From: Hyphomicrobium sp.
GTDB taxonomy: Bacteria; Pseudomonadota; Alphaproteobacteria; Rhizobiales; Hyphomicrobiaceae
DNA length: 64,000 nt
NCBI GenBank assembly: GCA_016716675.1
Contig: JADJVG010000007.1
Coordinates: forward strand, 1 to 64,000
Reading direction: 5' to 3'
Shown here: piece after piece, positions 62,270 to 64,000 of the stretch
Layout: every line of letters begins with the position of its first letter
Numbering within the stretch: the stretch's first letter is position 1
Notes under the pieces: generated by a model
The model's input: only the letters and a program-made list of their open reading frames with translations
The model's database searches: none
Told to the model about the DNA's origin: nothing
Program-made: the position numbers and the translations under genes

Positions 62270-63583
62270 TTAGAAGAACACCGCGCCACCGAGAGCGAAG
62301 ATATGGAGATCTTCGAAATCAGGCGAAGCACCGTTCTGGAGCGTGATGTCTGCGCTGTAGTTCTTGTACTTCAGCCAGACAGCCATCGAAGCAGCGTCGA
62401 TTTCCTGCACGACGCCAACGCCCCAACGGGTCATTTCGGAGTCGGTTGCCAGTGCGCCGAAGAAGCCGACGTTGCGAGCGCCTACCCCGAAATCAAGCGG
62501 AGCATCGCGGAACACGTTGCCGCCGTTGAAGCCGTTGAACATGTCGTCGTCTTGGCCGTATTCGCCGTAGAATACGGTGCTGCCGAGAGCGTTCAGCGAG
62601 GTGCGAACACCAGCCTTCAGGTAGAGCTGCTGCGTATCCGGACCGTTGTCCTGCGTTTCGCGACCCCAGTGGACGCTACCGAAGATGCCGGTTGCGGTGT
62701 GCAGGAATGCAGCGTTGACTTGGAAGAGTTCAGCGTCGTTGACTACGCCGATGCGGTTATCACGGTTGGCCTGATAGCCCGCACCGAATGCGGTCTTGAA
62801 GCCGCCGAACTCGCCGTTGTGACGAAGAGCAACGTCATAGAAGTCGTCTTCACCCCAAGAGGCCGAAGCAACGAAGCCAGCAATTGTCGGCGTGTCGTAA
62901 CGCACCGAGTTGGTACGGTCGCCGCCGCAGTCGCCGAAGATGCCGACGCCGGTGGTGGCGCAGGTTGCGATATCACCCCACGTTGCCGTGGTGCGAACGC
63001 CGTTGCTGACGAGATTGAAGTTCTGGCCGTCGAAGATAACGAGGTTGGCGGCAAAGATGCTGCCGGCGCCCGAAAGGTCGACCCAGACGTCGTCTGTTGC
63101 GTGGCTCTGGCGACCGAGCGAAACCTTACCGAGGCGTTCGCTCTTGATGTACCAGTACGAGTTCAGAACCGAGACCGGACCTTCGCCACCGTTGTCATTA
63201 TTGGCGTCCTGAACGAAGCCGTTCGCACCATTGACGTCGAAGCGGAGGCTGTAACCAGCCGAGAGGTCGTTGTCGATCTTGGCGCTGCCATCAAAGTGAA
63301 GACGGTTGCCAAGGTCGTTCAAAGACGTGCCGACGTAAGCATCGGTGTCGAGGCCGTCATCCCAGCCCATGATCTGTTCCGTAACCCAACCCGAAATCGT
63401 CAGGGATACCTTGCGGTTACCCTTGCGAGCCGTGGTGGCTTCCAGTTCAGCGATGCGTTCTTCGAGATCTGCGCAGCAATTGCCGCCCAGGTCGGCAGCG
63501 TTTGCCGACATTGGTGCAGCGAGTGCACCAGTCGCCAGGATGGCTAGCGCCAAACCCAACTTCTTGTTTGAACCCCCGTCCAT
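62270..63583 (-). CDS. Outer membrane porin of the rhizobial type
   Basis: 437 residues. Signal peptide ends near 'PMSANA', followed by 'ADLEERIAELEATTARKGNRKVSLTISGWVTEQIMGWDDG', the short coiled-coil-like start and first strand typical of alphaproteobacterial porins. Alternating amphipathic strands follow, and it ends with a Phe ('GGAVFF'), as outer membrane barrels do. It has several Asp/Asn-rich loops. Substrate selectivity unknown; in this location it may let alcohols or metals reach the quinoproteins (inference). Confidence 0.9.
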   Translation of the reverse strand: MDGGSNKKLGLALAILATGALAAPMSANAADLGGNCCADLEERIAELEATTARKGNRKVSLTISGWVTEQIMGWDDGLDTDAYVGTSLNDLGNRLHFDGSAKIDNDLSAGYSLRFDVNGANGFVQDANNDNGGEGPVSVLNSYWYIKSERLGKVSLGRQSHATDDVWVDLSGAGSIFAANLVIFDGQNFNLVSNGVRTTATWGDIATCATTGVGIFGDCGGDRTNSVRYDTPTIAGFVASASWGEDDFYDVALRHNGEFGGFKTAFGAGYQANRDNRIGVVNDAELFQVNAAFLHTATGIFGSVHWGRETQDNGPDTQQLYLKAGVRTSLNALGSTVFYGEYGQDDDMFNGFNGGNVFRDAPLDFGVGARNVGFFGALATDSEMTRWGVGVVQEIDAASMAVWLKYKNYSADITLQNGASPDFEDLHIFALGGAVFF

Positions 63584-63753
63584 ATTGTCTTTCCCCTTAT
63601 TGCTGTTGTCTTCGTAGTGTTCGTTCTAGAACACGAGCGGTCGCGTCTATTTCCCAAACTTTGCGGGCGGCTACATTCGAATCACCTCCGCAAACGCTCA
63701 CGCCTCGTATTTCATAGTCGCTAGTCTCTCCCCTTCTTCAAGCCATATCCGCA

Positions 63754-64000
63754 TCAAAGCTCACCCTTTCCCAACTGTGTGGCCAAATACTCTGCCTGGC
63801 GTATCGCCAAAGCCACAATGGTCAGGGTTGGGTTTTCGGCGCCACTGGAAGCAAACTGACTTCCATCAGACACGAACAGGTTCTTGATATCGTGAGTTTG
63901 ACCCCACTTATTCACGACCCCTTCGCTCGCCTTTTCGCTCATCCGGTTTGTCCCCATATTATGGCTCGCCGGATAAGCGGGGAGATTATAGATTTCTTTT
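63754..64000 (-). CDS. GMC family oxidoreductase, C-terminal part
   Basis: The frame is open to the window edge; 81 C-terminal residues are visible. 'YPASHNMGTNRMSEK', 'VVNKWGQTHDIKNLFVSDGSQFASSGAENPTLTIVALAIRQAEYLATQL' contains the active-site His region and the FAD-contacting end of GMC oxidoreductases (choline/alcohol/gluconate dehydrogenase group). Substrate cannot be told from this part. It lies upstream of the porin with about 170 bp between. Confidence 0.9.
   Translation of the reverse strand, partial: KEIYNLPAYPASHNMGTNRMSEKASEGVVNKWGQTHDIKNLFVSDGSQFASSGAENPTLTIVALAIRQAEYLATQLGKGEL

Noticed and set aside
62234..63547. Open frame of 437 codons antisense to the porin
   Set aside because: The porin on the minus strand has a signal peptide and family motifs; the opposite frame is Val/Ala/Glu-rich shadow sequence.

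Overview
The window looks like chromosomal DNA of a GC-rich alphaproteobacterium, most likely a member of the Hyphomicrobiales (Rhizobiales), perhaps near Hyphomicrobium/Rhodoplanes. This rests on a short HisG paired with HisZ, a TrcR/DUF1013 regulator, DUF2093, DUF4170, a TIGR03808-type beta-helix protein, plant-type GshA, the order rsmE/ubiA near gshA, and a DUF374-waaA-lpxK-DUF2093 lipid A block. I see no rRNA, tRNA, insertion sequence, prophage or CRISPR array. The genus is inference.

Layout. 1-3.1 kb: end of a beta-helix protein, a hairpin/G-tract intergenic region, recQ. 3.1-6.6 kb (minus): hisS (broken)-hisZ-hisG. 6.7-14.1 kb (minus): a GNAT-fold protein, then glcD-glcE-glcF-cobT-cobS (glycolate oxidase plus late cobalamin synthesis), with a divergent, frameshifted LysR gene. 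15.3-19.0 kb: a small cysteine-patterned exported protein, gshA (frameshifted), rsmE, ubiA. 19.3-25.7 kb: envelope and lipid A genes (DUF4170, MsbA-like exporter, tyrosine-phosphatase-like protein, DUF374 acyltransferase, waaA, lpxK, DUF2093). 25.8-31.9 kb: xseA, purD, patatin, tadA, rluB-like, rsmD. 32-36.4 kb: TadG-like von Willebrand protein, sugar MFS transporter, bfd-bfr iron storage, YkgJ-like protein. 36.5-48.7 kb (minus): mutL, pgi (frameshifted), two M16 peptidases, lipoprotein, lspA, ileS, ribF, MaoC-like dehydratase. 49-51.7 kb: trcR and an acyl-CoA synthetase.

51.7-64 kb (nearly all minus) is the most distinctive part: a periplasmic quinoprotein alcohol-oxidation region. It has two PQQ dehydrogenases with the +2 aspartate typical of lanthanide-dependent enzymes, a quinoprotein-associated solute-binding protein fused to a cytochrome c domain, a TIGR03866-type beta-propeller, a free cytochrome c, a DUF1194 von Willebrand protein, dihydrolipoyl dehydrogenase behind a structured leader ending in an intrinsic terminator, a porin and the end of a GMC oxidoreductase. 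Electrons would pass from alcohol to PQQ to cytochrome c in the periplasm.

Several housekeeping genes (hisS, lysR, gshA, the DUF374 gene, pgi) carry one-base-type frameshifts although both halves are well conserved. At least one lies in a homopolymer (hisS, C run at 6504-6508). I read these mainly as probable sequence errors rather than gene decay, but the raw reads are needed to decide.
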